From: Pseudacidovorax sp. RU35E
GTDB lineage: Bacteria; Pseudomonadota; Gammaproteobacteria; Burkholderiales; Burkholderiaceae_C
Length of the DNA: 64,000 nucleotides
Reading direction: 5' to 3'
NCBI RefSeq assembly: GCF_900156165.1
Contig: NZ_FTMY01000001.1
Span: 558,001 to 622,000, forward strand
The notes under the pieces are model-generated. The model had not been told where the DNA came from. It ran no database searches and was given only the letters and a program-made list of their open reading frames with translations. Of this stretch, positions 1-8,428 are shown in pieces. The stretch's first letter is position 1; each line of letters opens with the position of its first letter. Position numbers and translations under genes: made by a program.

Positions 1-1
1 G

Positions 2-373
2 CCCATCTATGAGCTGTGGCTCGAAGAAGCCATCAATTCCGGCCTGGTCGAAGCCCCGGACTTCTACGCGAAGCGCTATGCCTTCTCGCGTTGCCGCTTC
101 ATCTTTGGCGGCCGTGGCTGGGTGGACCCGGTCAAGGAAGCCAACGCGGCGCAGATCCGCATGGCCGCCGGCATCTCCACCCTGGAGCAGGAATGCGCAG
201 AACAGGGCTGGGACTACGAAGAAATCATGGACCAGCTCGCGCTGGAGCGCCGCATGCGCGCCGCGCGTGGCATTCCTGAGCCGGCCGCGCCCGCTGCTGC
301 ATCGCCGGCCGCAGAGCCAGACGACACCGAGGCGCTGCCCGAGGACGCCGAAGCGGAGGGCCTCCCCCAATGA
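2..373 (+). CDS. Phage portal protein, lambda gpB family (C-terminal part)
   Basis: The frame is open from base 2 and enters the window mid-gene, so the start is missing. The visible 123 residues contain the conserved C-terminal part of lambda-type portals, a Trp-Val-Asp-Pro stretch followed by KEANAAQIRMAAGISTLEQE, then an acidic Ala/Pro-rich tail. Portals form the dodecameric ring at the capsid vertex through which DNA is packaged and ejected. The stop overlaps the next start as ATGA, the usual coupling with the prohead protease. Family assignment rests on the motif and on synteny with the protease, decoration and capsid genes. Confidence 0.88.
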   Translation, partial: PIYELWLEEAINSGLVEAPDFYAKRYAFSRCRFIFGGRGWVDPVKEANAAQIRMAAGISTLEQECAEQGWDYEEIMDQLALERRMRAARGIPEPAAPAAASPAAEPDDTEALPEDAEAEGLPQ

Positions 374-1752
374 ACCACTACCCCCATCTCGCTTCGCGCG
401 TGTTCAACACGCCGTTGCTGATTCATCCGCAGAAGCTGGACGCCATCGTCTCGGGCCTGGGCCAGCGCCTGCTGGGTTCGCCGCTCGCGCCAGTCGCTGC
501 CGCGGCCGTCGCGAGCGCCGAGGCCCCGGCGCCTGCCATGTTCAGCACCCGCAAGGGTGCCCGCGCGGAGCGCGGCTACATGGTCACCGATGGCGTTGCC
601 GTCCTGGGCGTGCAGGGTGCCCTCGTGCACCGCTCGCAGTTCGTCATGGCCGACAGCTCTTTCCTGCTGGGCTACAACCAGATTGCGGCCGATCTCGAAG
701 ACGCCATGGGCAATGCCGACGTCCACGCCGTGCTGCTGGCCTTCGACTCGCCCGGCGGCGAAGTGGCCGGCGCCTTCGAGCTGGCCGAGCGCATGCAGGA
801 CATGAGCGGTCGCAAGCCCATGCGCGCCATCGCCGACAACCTCGCCGCGAGCGCCGCCTACCTGGCCGCCAGTGCCGCCGACGAAGTCGCCATCACGTCC
901 ACGGCCTATGCAGGCTCCATCGGCGTCGTCATGCGCCATGTGGACTTCTCCCGCGCGCTGCAAAACGACGGTGTGGCCGTCACGCACATCTTCGCGGGGG
1001 ACCACAAGGTTGACGGCAACCCCTATGAGCCGCTGCCCAAGGAAGTGCGCGCCGCACTGCAGGCCGACGTCGAGGGCCTCTACACGATGTTCGTCGACGC
1101 CGTGGCCAAGCACCGCGGCATCGAGGCCGAGCAGGTGCGCGGCACCCGCGCCGCCGTCTTCCGCGGCGCTGCCGCCGTGGACGCGCGCTTGGCAGACCGC
1201 GTCGCCACGGCCGATCAGCTCCTCACCGAATTGGCCGCCCTGCGTGGGCGGTCGTATCCCGCCGGGCCTGGTGCCCGCGTCGCAACCGCCCTCACCACAG
1301 GAGCTTCCATGAGCGGCAATTCCCAAGAGCAGGGCGGCGCCCCGTCCGCCCATTCCAACAACCCGGCGGCCAGCTCGGTCAGCGCTGCGGACATCGAGCG
1401 CGCCCGTGCCGAAGGCGCACAGGGCGAGCGTGCCCGCGTCACGGCCATCCTGGGCCATGCCTTGGCCGCAGCGCATATGCCGCTCGCGCTGCAGTGCATC
1501 GCGACGGGGCTGAGCGCCGACCAGTCGACGGCCATCCTCGGCGCAGCGGGTCCGGCCGCTTCGGCGGTGCCCGCAGCCATCCCGGCCGCAGCCGCGGCGG
1601 CTGCAGGCGGGGGTGAGTTCGCCCGCGCCATGGCCGCCATCGGCAATCCCGCCGTCAGCGGTGTCGAAGGTGCTGCACCGCAGGCCGAGCAGCCCGGCGC
1701 CGTGTCCGCCACCTGGGACCGCGCCTTCCGCATCAGCCCGGCCGGCCGCTGA
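370..1752 (+). CDS. Prohead protease, S49/ClpP-like (lambda gpC type)
   Basis: This 460-residue protein has the S49 (SppA-like) core: the FDSPGGEVAGAFELAERM turn, the nucleophile serine region LAASAAYLAASAAD at about residues 158-171, and FAGDHKVDGNPYEPL with the likely catalytic lysine near residue 214. In lambda-like phages such a protease processes the portal and scaffold during prohead maturation. The C-terminal third, from about residue 314, is low-complexity and Ala/Gln-rich and behaves as the scaffold domain. The start overlaps the portal stop by 4 bases. Decoration and capsid genes follow. Confidence 0.9.
   Translation: MNHYPHLASRVFNTPLLIHPQKLDAIVSGLGQRLLGSPLAPVAAAAVASAEAPAPAMFSTRKGARAERGYMVTDGVAVLGVQGALVHRSQFVMADSSFLLGYNQIAADLEDAMGNADVHAVLLAFDSPGGEVAGAFELAERMQDMSGRKPMRAIADNLAASAAYLAASAADEVAITSTAYAGSIGVVMRHVDFSRALQNDGVAVTHIFAGDHKVDGNPYEPLPKEVRAALQADVEGLYTMFVDAVAKHRGIEAEQVRGTRAAVFRGAAAVDARLADRVATADQLLTELAALRGRSYPAGPGARVATALTTGASMSGNSQEQGGAPSAHSNNPAASSVSAADIERARAEGAQGERARVTAILGHALAAAHMPLALQCIATGLSADQSTAILGAAGPAASAVPAAIPAAAAAAAGGGEFARAMAAIGNPAVSGVEGAAPQAEQPGAVSATWDRAFRISPAGR
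1309..1752 (+). CDS. Nested scaffold protein (Nu3-like) from internal start
   Basis: An in-frame ATG at 1309 lies 313 codons into the protease gene and has its own AGGAG Shine-Dalgarno sequence at 1299-1303, five bases upstream. Translation from here gives a 147-residue Ala-rich protein equal to the protease C-terminus. In lambda the scaffold Nu3 is made in the same way from within gene C. The arrangement and ribosome site are visible. Production of a separate scaffold is inferred. Confidence 0.6.
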   Translation: MSGNSQEQGGAPSAHSNNPAASSVSAADIERARAEGAQGERARVTAILGHALAAAHMPLALQCIATGLSADQSTAILGAAGPAASAVPAAIPAAAAAAAGGGEFARAMAAIGNPAVSGVEGAAPQAEQPGAVSATWDRAFRISPAGR

Positions 1753-1792
1753 TTCGGCCCCCGTCTTCATTCCCCTTCTGGAGTCATTTCCC

Positions 1793-2158
1793 ATGACCGT
1801 TTTCGTTGAAGGCCGCCACGCGGCCGAGCACCTTGTCAGCGAGGCCAACGGCACTCGCTCGCGCGACACCGTCACCCTCGTGGCCAGCGCCGTCTATCCG
1901 GCTGGCGCCGTGCTGGGCAAGGTCACCGCCTCGGGCAAGTTCACCGTCCTTGACCCGGCCGCCCATGACGGTAGCGAGACCGCTGCTGCCGTCCTCTTCG
2001 ACGCCGTCGACGCCACCGCGGGCGACCGTCCGGGCGTCGTGAACAGCCGCGACACCGAGGTCCACGGCGCCGCCCTGGCCTGGCCCGATGGCATCGGCGC
2101 TCCCGAGAAGGCCGCCGCCCTGGCCCAACTCGCCGCCCTCGGCATCGTCGCGCGCTGA
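1793..2158 (+). CDS. Head decoration protein, lambda gpD family
   Basis: A 121-residue protein (lambda gpD is 110) starting MTVFVEGRHAAEHLVSEANG and containing SRDTVTLVASAVYPAGAVLGKVT, the beta-rich core of gpD-type capsid stabilisers. It would sit as trimers on the expanded capsid surface. The chosen ATG has a CTGGAG ribosome site about ten bases upstream, although the frame is open further back. Position between protease/scaffold and major capsid matches lambda C-Nu3-D-E order. Confidence 0.87.
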   Translation: MTVFVEGRHAAEHLVSEANGTRSRDTVTLVASAVYPAGAVLGKVTASGKFTVLDPAAHDGSETAAAVLFDAVDATAGDRPGVVNSRDTEVHGAALAWPDGIGAPEKAAALAQLAALGIVAR

Positions 2159-2198
2159 TCCCGCGCGGCTTCTCTCTTCCATCACAAAAGGAACCCAG

Positions 2199-3236
2199 AT
2201 GGCCCACATGGACGTCTTCCGTCAGCGCGCATTCCACATGGTCGAGATGTCGGCCGCGGTGCAGCGCGCTCCCTACAAACCCAACTTCCTCGGCTCGCTG
2301 AACCTGTTCACGACCAAGCGCGTGCGCACGCCCACGGTGTCGGTCGAGGACAAGGGCGGCGTGCTGTCGCTGATCCAGACCAGCGAGCGCGGAGCCCCGA
2401 TTAGCGAAGGCGAGCGCGAGAAGCGCAACCTTCGCGACTTCCGCACCGTCCGCATCGCCCGCGGGCACACGCTCTACGCGCACGAAATCGACGGCATCCG
2501 GGCCTTCGGCACGGACAGCGAGCTGCAGATGGTGCAGAACGAGGTGGCCGAGATCATGAGCGGCGAGACGGGCCTGCGCGCCGCCGTCGACCTCACGCAC
2601 GAGAACATGCGCTTGGGCGCGATCCAGGGCGTGGTGGTCGACGCTGACGGCTCCACGCTCTGGAACTGGTTCGACGCCTTCGGCATTCAGCAGCCGGGCG
2701 AGATCGATTTCGACCTCGACGCCGCCAACCCGCAATCCGGCGCCGTGCGCACGAAGTGCAATCAGGTGGTGCGCAGCATGCAGCGGGCCGCGCAGGGTGC
2801 GTGGAATCCGCAGACGTCCGTGGTGGGCCTGTGCGGCGATGCGTTCTTCGACCAGCTCACCAGCCACGCCGAGGTCCGCAGTACCTACTTGAACCAGCAG
2901 GAGGCCGCCGACCTGCGCGGCGCCGTGGGTCGGGTGTTCAGTTCGTTCACCTATGGCGACATCACCTGGATCAACTACCGCGGCACCGACGACAACGCCA
3001 CGGTGGCCATCGGCACCGACAAATGCAAGTTCTTCCCCGTGAACGCCCCGGGCGCCTTCGTGCAGGCGTTCTCGCCGGCCGAGTTCCTGCCGTTCGTGAA
3101 CACGCCCGGCCAGGATGTCTATGCCATCGTGGTCGAGGACAAGGAACGCCAAGCCTGGGTGCGGCCCGAGATCTACAGCTATCCCCTGTTCATGTGCACT
3201 CGCCCGGGCATGCTGCTGCGCGCGAAGCGGACCTGA
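2199..3236 (+). CDS. Major capsid protein, lambda gpE family
   Basis: The 345-residue product is close to the 341 residues of lambda gpE. It carries the family pattern near the N-terminus (FLGSLNLF followed by a basic stretch and VSVEDKGG) and ends with QAWVRPEIYSYPLFMCTRPG, typical of the C-terminal part of these capsid subunits. It would form the icosahedral shell with the decoration protein encoded just upstream. AAAAGGAA before the ATG is the likely ribosome site. No internal irregularity is seen. Confidence 0.93.
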   Translation: MAHMDVFRQRAFHMVEMSAAVQRAPYKPNFLGSLNLFTTKRVRTPTVSVEDKGGVLSLIQTSERGAPISEGEREKRNLRDFRTVRIARGHTLYAHEIDGIRAFGTDSELQMVQNEVAEIMSGETGLRAAVDLTHENMRLGAIQGVVVDADGSTLWNWFDAFGIQQPGEIDFDLDAANPQSGAVRTKCNQVVRSMQRAAQGAWNPQTSVVGLCGDAFFDQLTSHAEVRSTYLNQQEAADLRGAVGRVFSSFTYGDITWINYRGTDDNATVAIGTDKCKFFPVNAPGAFVQAFSPAEFLPFVNTPGQDVYAIVVEDKERQAWVRPEIYSYPLFMCTRPGMLLRAKRT

Positions 3237-3250
3237 GCGGACACGGCATC

Positions 3251-3571
3251 GTGAACATCGTTGCTCCCTTCGCGGGCATCGAACGCCTGGTAAATGGCGG
3301 CGCAGCGGCGCTGCTGGCGAACGCCGTCGCCCAGGTCGACGGCGGCGAGCCCTTCGGCGTCGTCTTCGAGCGCATGCCGGCTGTCTTCGACGGCATGGTC
3401 GAGTCCACCGGGCCCACGGCCTCTTTCGACCTGGCGAAGGCGCCGAGCCTCGCCATGGACTCGGCGCTCGTGATCGACGGCGTGACGTGGTACGTGGCCG
3501 GTGGCCTCACGCCCGATGCCTCGGGCTGGGTCACGGTCCGTCTATCTCAAGCCGCCGACCTGGGCCGCTGA
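3251..3571 (+). CDS. Head-tail joining protein, gpFII-like
   Basis: This 106-residue protein uses GTG at 3251 as its likely start, 14 bases after the capsid stop, although the frame is open upstream. It ends in a VIDGVTWYVAGGLTPDASGW segment, a beta-hairpin pattern common in small gpFII-type attachment proteins. Such a protein completes the head and forms the tail docking site. Assignment rests mainly on size, position directly after capsid and the hairpin pattern, so another head-completion role is possible. Confidence 0.65.
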   Translation: MNIVAPFAGIERLVNGGAAALLANAVAQVDGGEPFGVVFERMPAVFDGMVESTGPTASFDLAKAPSLAMDSALVIDGVTWYVAGGLTPDASGWVTVRLSQAADLGR

Positions 3572-3572
3572 C

Positions 3573-4016
3573 ATGCACGCACAGCAACAGATCCTCGAAG
3601 CGGTGCGGGCCGGCCTGGTCGGTGTCACCGATGCTGGCGACAACGTCTTTCTGGACCGAGCCCGCGCCCTCGGCGCGGGTCAGCTGCCCGCCGTCCTGAT
3701 CCGTGAGCACGAGCAGGGCGAAGAGGTGGACCCGCCGGTCGCTGGCCGGGCCGAGCAGCGGCGCTTCCGCGTGCTGCTGCGGGCCGTGGTCGCCGACGAC
3801 GCGGACGCACCCGCGAAGGCGCGGCAGCTGGGCCTGCAGCTGGAGCGGGTGCTCGGCTCGCCCCAGTTCAAGGCCGTCAAAGCCAACCGCATGCGGCTGC
3901 TCGCGAGCCGACACATGCCTTTCGACGGTGGCGAAACGCCCATGGCCGCGCGTGAGCAGCTGTGGACCGTCACCTACTTTCTTCTCCGGCGCGAGGCGCC
4001 GGATCAACCTTCCTGA
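3573..4016 (+). CDS. Tail terminator / minor tail protein (gpU or gpZ-like)
   Basis: A 147-residue protein beginning MHAQQQILEAVRAGLVGVTD, rich in helices, with a central strand region that ends in LWTVTYFLLRREAP. Proteins of this size between head-tail connector and tail tube are normally the tail terminator, which caps the tube, or a tail-completion protein. It starts one base after the preceding stop and 11 bases separate it from the tube gene. The family was recognised by position and general form, not by a decisive motif. Confidence 0.6.
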   Translation: MHAQQQILEAVRAGLVGVTDAGDNVFLDRARALGAGQLPAVLIREHEQGEEVDPPVAGRAEQRRFRVLLRAVVADDADAPAKARQLGLQLERVLGSPQFKAVKANRMRLLASRHMPFDGGETPMAAREQLWTVTYFLLRREAPDQPS

Positions 4017-4027
4017 TCGGAGCGCAC

Positions 4028-4687
4028 ATGGACGTGCAAATCTGGGCGGACGTCAGCGTCGCGGTGCAGACCGACCGCGGCGCCGCCAAGGCCATCACCG
4101 GCGTCACCAAGGGCGCCGCCACCCTCATTCAATGTGCCGGCCATGGCTTCGAGGCCGGCGCCGCGGTGTTCGTGCGCACGCGCGGCATCGGCGCGCTGGA
4201 CTACGCCGTGGGCCTGGTGGCCGACCCGAGCGCCGACGGCTTCACGCTGCATGGCGTCGATTCGACGGGCTTTCGCGGCTCAATCGCCGAAGGCTCGACG
4301 GTGCAATTGATCACCTTCGGCGCCGAGGCTGAGACGCTGCAGGAGATCACGCCCAGCGGCGGCGAGGCGCCCGATGTGGCGATCAACACCATTCACCCGC
4401 GCCCCGATCACTCGGTCCCGGGCAAGCCGGCGCCCATCGTGTATTCCTTCGGCTCGCTGTGGGTGCCCACCGATCCCGCGCTCGTCGCGCTCAAGGCCGC
4501 GGCCCGCGCGCGCAGCACCTGCGCCGTGCGCTTCACTTGGGCCGATGGCACGACGCTGCTTTTCGCGGGGATGCCGAGTGCCTCGATGGCCCCGGGCGGT
4601 GCGTCGGGTCAGCCCGTGACGACGCCGATCAAGGTCAACGTGCGTGGCCCGCTGGCGACCGTGGCCGGCGCCGACGGGGAGGACTGA
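4028..4687 (+). CDS. Major tail tube protein (gpV-like)
   Basis: The 219-residue product is beta-rich, with AGHGFEAGAAVFVRTRGIGALD and VQLITFGAEAETLQEITPSG segments, and ends in an acidic GADGED tail. Length and position just before the tail assembly chaperone pair fit a siphophage tail tube subunit, which polymerises as stacked hexamers around the tape measure. Lambda gpV is 246 residues. No separate immunoglobulin-like C-terminal domain is obvious here. Start ATG was chosen because it follows the previous stop closely. Confidence 0.72.
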   Translation: MDVQIWADVSVAVQTDRGAAKAITGVTKGAATLIQCAGHGFEAGAAVFVRTRGIGALDYAVGLVADPSADGFTLHGVDSTGFRGSIAEGSTVQLITFGAEAETLQEITPSGGEAPDVAINTIHPRPDHSVPGKPAPIVYSFGSLWVPTDPALVALKAAARARSTCAVRFTWADGTTLLFAGMPSASMAPGGASGQPVTTPIKVNVRGPLATVAGADGED

Positions 4688-4691
4688 CGCA

Positions 4692-5132
4692 ATGACGAAG
4701 TCAATAAGGGTCCGCGATGCGGTCGCGGAGGAAGCCGACGCGCGGACGGCGGCAATGGGCGTGGTCGGTGCAGCGGGAGCCGTGTCGTTACCCGGCGTGC
4801 CGGATGGCGTTCCGGCCGAAGAGGTCGCTTCGGCCACCCTCGGCCCAGTCATCGTGCGCGGCGCGCTCTTCACCGAGGTTCTGGCCGACGACGTCCTGGC
4901 CTCGCGCGAGAAGCCCCGCGCGGGCGAAGACGAGCAGGTCGCCGCTGTCCGCGCGGCCGTCGAAAAGACCGTGCGCACGCTCGCCCGCCAGGTGCTGGAT
5001 GCGGACGGCCAGCCCCTCAAGACCTATGCCGAATGGAACGTCTTCGGCGTGCGGCACCGGGACGAGGTGCTGCACCTGTTCAACGTCGCGCGCCGGCTCA
5101 ATGGCTCGGCGGAGGACGCAGAAAAAAACTGA
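4692..5132 (+). CDS. Tail assembly chaperone gpG-like, short form
   Basis: This 146-residue protein lies between tail tube and tape measure, the invariant position of the G/T chaperones. It is acidic and helical and ends in the run ...EDAEKN just before TGA. The last codons GAA-AAA-AAC form a slippery heptamer, so part of the translation is expected to shift into the -1 frame and make the longer fusion described separately. Chaperones of this type coat the tape measure during tail assembly and are absent from the virion. Confidence 0.8.
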   Translation: MTKSIRVRDAVAEEADARTAAMGVVGAAGAVSLPGVPDGVPAEEVASATLGPVIVRGALFTEVLADDVLASREKPRAGEDEQVAAVRAAVEKTVRTLARQVLDADGQPLKTYAEWNVFGVRHRDEVLHLFNVARRLNGSAEDAEKN

Positions 5133-5503
5133 GGGAGCACCCCGCACTGCGCGACGCGTACACGCTCGCGCAGTTGCTGGGGTGCACGGTGGCCGCCCTG
5201 GTGGGCCGCAATCTGAGTGCGCAGGAGTTCGAGCATTGGCGAGTCATCATGAAAGCGGAGCAGCTGCATCCCCGTGTGGCGCAGCTGCGGCATGCCCAGC
5301 TGCTGGCGGCGGTCTATCAGGGCCCGTCCACCCGCAAGGGTGTGCGCCGGCCATGGCTCGCGTCGGACTTCATAGCGCCCGATCCGTGGGCGGATTCGCC
5401 CGTGCCTGGTGCAGTGAGCGGCGGGGGCTCGGTGCGCCGCGTCACGAAGGGGCGGGACGTGCTCGCACTCGCGCGGGCCAGCCAGGCCAACAGACGCCGA
5501 TGA
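4692..5503 (+). CDS. Tail assembly chaperone G-T fusion by -1 frameshift
   Basis: Shifting -1 at the heptamer 5123-5129 moves the ribosome from the G frame into an open frame that continues with LREHPALRDAYTLAQLLG and runs to the stop at 5501-5503, giving about 270 residues. The downstream part has no good start of its own but has a coherent helical sequence including EFEHWRVIMKAEQLHPRVAQ, a pattern usual for the T domain. In lambda the same -1 shift sets the G to G-T ratio. The frames and heptamer are seen directly. The shift itself is inferred from the family. Confidence 0.8.
5123..5129 (+). promoter_or_regulatory. A_AAA_AAC slippery heptamer for -1 frameshift
   Basis: Seven bases of the form X_XXY_YYZ are in register with the G reading frame (gaA AAA AAC) and are followed immediately by the G stop codon TGA. 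After slippage the next codon is CTG at 5129. The stop directly behind the heptamer and the open -1 frame beyond it are the expected arrangement. No strong downstream pseudoknot was identified by eye. Confidence 0.8.
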
Positions 5504-5534
5504 CTGCCCAGGTGAGCACGGGAAGGGCGGCGCG

Positions 5535-7787
5535 ATGACCGCTGAAATCTCCATCCTGCTGACGGCCAAGAACGCGACGAAGGGGGCTTTCGACTCCCTC
5601 AGTCGCGACGTCGACAGCGTGATTTCCGGCATCGGCTCGCTGCAGGCCGTGTTCGCCGGTGCGCTCGCGGGCCTGTCCGTCTCCACCGTCATGACGAAGT
5701 TTCTGAACGAAACCCGTGATGCCGAGCAGGAGCAGGCGCAGCTCGCCGCCGTGCTGCGCTCCACGGGCGAGGCCGCCGGCTGGTCGCTCGATCAGCTCAA
5801 CGACATGGCGTCGGAGCTGCAGAAGAACAGTGTTTTCAGTGACGGCGATATCAACAAGGCGCAGACGCGCCTCCTGAGTTACACGGGCGTGGTCGGCGAG
5901 CAGGTGCCGCGCGCGATGCAGGCCGTCATCGACATGTCGGCCCGGCTGGGGATGGACCTCAACCAGTCCGCCGAGACCATCGGCAAGGCGCTGGACGTCC
6001 CGAGCCAGGGGCTGACCGCCCTGTCGAAACAGGGTTTCCGCTTCACAGACGACCAGAAGGAACTGGTCAAGCAGCTGGAGGCCACGGGCAAGACGGCCGA
6101 GGCGCAGGGGATCATCCTGCAGGCGCTGGAGTCCAGCTATGGCGGCGCCGCCAAGGCCGCCCGCGACACGTTCGGCGGCGCGATTGCCGCGCTGCGCAAC
6201 AACATCGACAGCCTCATGACCGGCGACAGCGGGTCCATGAAGCAGCTCAAGGACACCGTCGAGGGCCTCAATAGGACCCTGGAGTCCGACGAGACGAAAG
6301 CCGCATTCCAGACGCTCACGGGCTGGCTTACCGCGGCTTCCACGGCCGCGATCCGCGGTGCCGCCAACCTCATCACCTTCGCCAACGCGAAGAGCCGCAT
6401 TGCCCTGGTGCTGGGCACGGACGACTTCGGCAAGATGAAGGCCGAGGCCGACGGCGCCGCCGCGCACGTGTCGCGCCTGGTGGAGATGGCCGAGCGTTAC
6501 CAGACCGCCATTTCCCGCGGCGAGAACGTGGCGCAGAACCAGCGCAACCTCGACAAGCTGCGCCCGCGAATCGCGGAGGCGCAGGCCCGCGCCGCGCAGG
6601 CGTCCGGTGCACTCAAGGGCTTCGCCGACGAGGTCGCCCCGCTGCCGTCGAAGGCCGAGGCGCCGGCCATCAAGGGCCCGGGCGCGGGTGGCGGCGCCAA
6701 GGCCGGCAAGGACGAGAAGACGAAAGACCCCGAGGCCGCCGCAAAGCGCTACCTCGAAACGCTCACGAAGCAGGTCGAGAAGGCCCAGCAGCTGAGCCAG
6801 GTCGAGCAGACGCTCGCCGAAATCCAGCGCATCCGCAATGACGGCGGCACCGTCACCGAGGCGGCCAAGCAGCAGCTACTCCGCGCCGCCGCCGAGCTGG
6901 ATGCGGCCGAGGAACGCAAGGACCGCACGAAGCGCGAAGAGAAGGAACGCACCGAGCGCGAAAGCGCCTGGCAGAAACAGCTCGAAGAGGGCCGCCGCAT
7001 CATGGATCAGGTGCGCACGCCCCTGGAGTCCTACGCGGCCGAGGTCGAGAAGCTCAATGGCCTGTTGGCCTCGGGCGCCCTGGATCAGGAGACGTACACG
7101 CGCGCCGTCGCCGGTGCATGGGGTGCCTATCAGGAGGGCGAGAAGGCGCTCAAGAGTCTCGGCACCGAGGCCGACGAGTTCGCCAAGCGCGCGGCCGGCA
7201 ACATTCAGGACCAGATCGGCCAGGGCCTGTATGACGCCGTCACGGGCCAATTCGACAACATCGGCAAAGCCTGGCTGCAGCTGCTGCTACGCATGGCCGC
7301 AGAGGCCGCCGCGGCTTCGCTGTCCCGCGCGATGTTCGGCGACCTCGTGCAGGGCGGATCGGGCTCGGGCATGTTCGGCTCCACGCTCAAGGCCCTCGGT
7401 GGCGTGCTCGGGCTGGTGAGCGGTGGAGGCTACAGCGCCGCCACGCAGGCGGGACTCGATGGCGCCGTGGCTGGCCTGGGCGCAGCGAAGGGTTTCGACG
7501 TGAGCGCCCTCATGAACGCCCCGCGCATGGACACGGGCACCAACTACGTGCCGCAGGACATGCTCGCGGTGGTCCACAAGGGCGAGAAGATCACCCCGGC
7601 CCGCTACAACCGCGCCGCCGATCCCGATGCCCAGAGCGCTGGCCTCACGTTCGCGCCGGTCCTGAACAACCACATTGATTCGCGCTCGGACAAGGCGTCG
7701 ATCATCGCGACGACGCAGTCCATCGTGAATGCCTCGCTGCGCCAGTTCGCCGAGCAGCTCAAGCGCGGGGGAGTGATCCCCACATGA
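5535..7787 (+). CDS. Tail tape measure protein
   Basis: The 750-residue protein has the hallmarks of a tape measure: long helical stretches, SVISGIGSLQAVFAGALAGL hydrophobic segment near residues 30-55, the QNSVF/MDLNQSAETIGKALDVPSQGLTALSKQGFRF type repeat found in many phage tape measures (about residues 135-175), a charged coiled-coil around 400-480, and a Gly-rich region before a C-terminal MDTGTNYVPQDMLAVVHKGEKI motif. It sets tail length and is ejected during infection. It follows the chaperone pair and overlaps the next gene by four bases. Confidence 0.92.
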   Translation: MTAEISILLTAKNATKGAFDSLSRDVDSVISGIGSLQAVFAGALAGLSVSTVMTKFLNETRDAEQEQAQLAAVLRSTGEAAGWSLDQLNDMASELQKNSVFSDGDINKAQTRLLSYTGVVGEQVPRAMQAVIDMSARLGMDLNQSAETIGKALDVPSQGLTALSKQGFRFTDDQKELVKQLEATGKTAEAQGIILQALESSYGGAAKAARDTFGGAIAALRNNIDSLMTGDSGSMKQLKDTVEGLNRTLESDETKAAFQTLTGWLTAASTAAIRGAANLITFANAKSRIALVLGTDDFGKMKAEADGAAAHVSRLVEMAERYQTAISRGENVAQNQRNLDKLRPRIAEAQARAAQASGALKGFADEVAPLPSKAEAPAIKGPGAGGGAKAGKDEKTKDPEAAAKRYLETLTKQVEKAQQLSQVEQTLAEIQRIRNDGGTVTEAAKQQLLRAAAELDAAEERKDRTKREEKERTERESAWQKQLEEGRRIMDQVRTPLESYAAEVEKLNGLLASGALDQETYTRAVAGAWGAYQEGEKALKSLGTEADEFAKRAAGNIQDQIGQGLYDAVTGQFDNIGKAWLQLLLRMAAEAAAASLSRAMFGDLVQGGSGSGMFGSTLKALGGVLGLVSGGGYSAATQAGLDGAVAGLGAAKGFDVSALMNAPRMDTGTNYVPQDMLAVVHKGEKITPARYNRAADPDAQSAGLTFAPVLNNHIDSRSDKASIIATTQSIVNASLRQFAEQLKRGGVIPT

Positions 7788-8428
7788 GCCGCATCGTTCA
7801 ACTGAGCGACCTGGTGAACATTGCCGCGATCACCTGGGGCATCCGGTCCTTCGACCTGTCGCGCAGCAACCCCGACACCGGGTCGACGCAGGTGGCGGTG
7901 CTGGGTCCGATGCGCCGTACGTGCGCCATCGTGAGCAACGAGCGCGAGGAAGACCCCGAGGTGATCGCGCAATGGCGCGCCCTGCAGCATGCCCTCGCCG
8001 GCCAGGTCAACCGCCTGGCCGTGTGGGACTTCGGCAACCCCGAGCCCCGCGGTACCGCCCGCGGCGAGTGGCGGGCCGCTGCCCGCGCACCTGCTGGTGC
8101 CTCGTCCATGGTGCTCGATGTCAGCGCCGGCCAGAACGGCCGCACGCTGCTGATCGGGGATTGGATCGGGGTCGGCCAGGACAGCGAGGGCCCGGCCCGC
8201 CAGCTGCTGCACGTGCAGTCGAGCGCAACGGTCGCAGCCAATCAGCTGACCGTTGAGTTCGCGCCGCCCCTGCGCGCGTCCGTGCCTGCCGGTGCGCCCG
8301 TGCTGTGGGACCGTCCGACCTGTCTCATGCGCCGCAGCAGCGGCGATGCCAGCTGGAAGGCCACGCCCGGCGAGTGGAACCCCTTCGAGGGTGGGCACAG
8401 CCTGGACCTCATGGAGAGCTGGGAATGA
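7784..8428 (+). CDS. Tail tip protein following tape measure (gpM-position)
   Basis: A 214-residue protein coupled to the tape measure stop by ATGA. It has a short N-terminal beta segment (SRIVQLSDLVNIAAITWGIRSFDL) and a C-terminal MRRSSGDASWKATPGEWNPF motif. In lambda-like tails the gene in this place encodes a distal-tail/tip baseplate subunit. The sequence is not close to a family I can name with certainty. The role in tail-tip assembly is inferred from position. Confidence 0.6.
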   Translation: MSRIVQLSDLVNIAAITWGIRSFDLSRSNPDTGSTQVAVLGPMRRTCAIVSNEREEDPEVIAQWRALQHALAGQVNRLAVWDFGNPEPRGTARGEWRAAARAPAGASSMVLDVSAGQNGRTLLIGDWIGVGQDSEGPARQLLHVQSSATVAANQLTVEFAPPLRASVPAGAPVLWDRPTCLMRRSSGDASWKATPGEWNPFEGGHSLDLMESWE

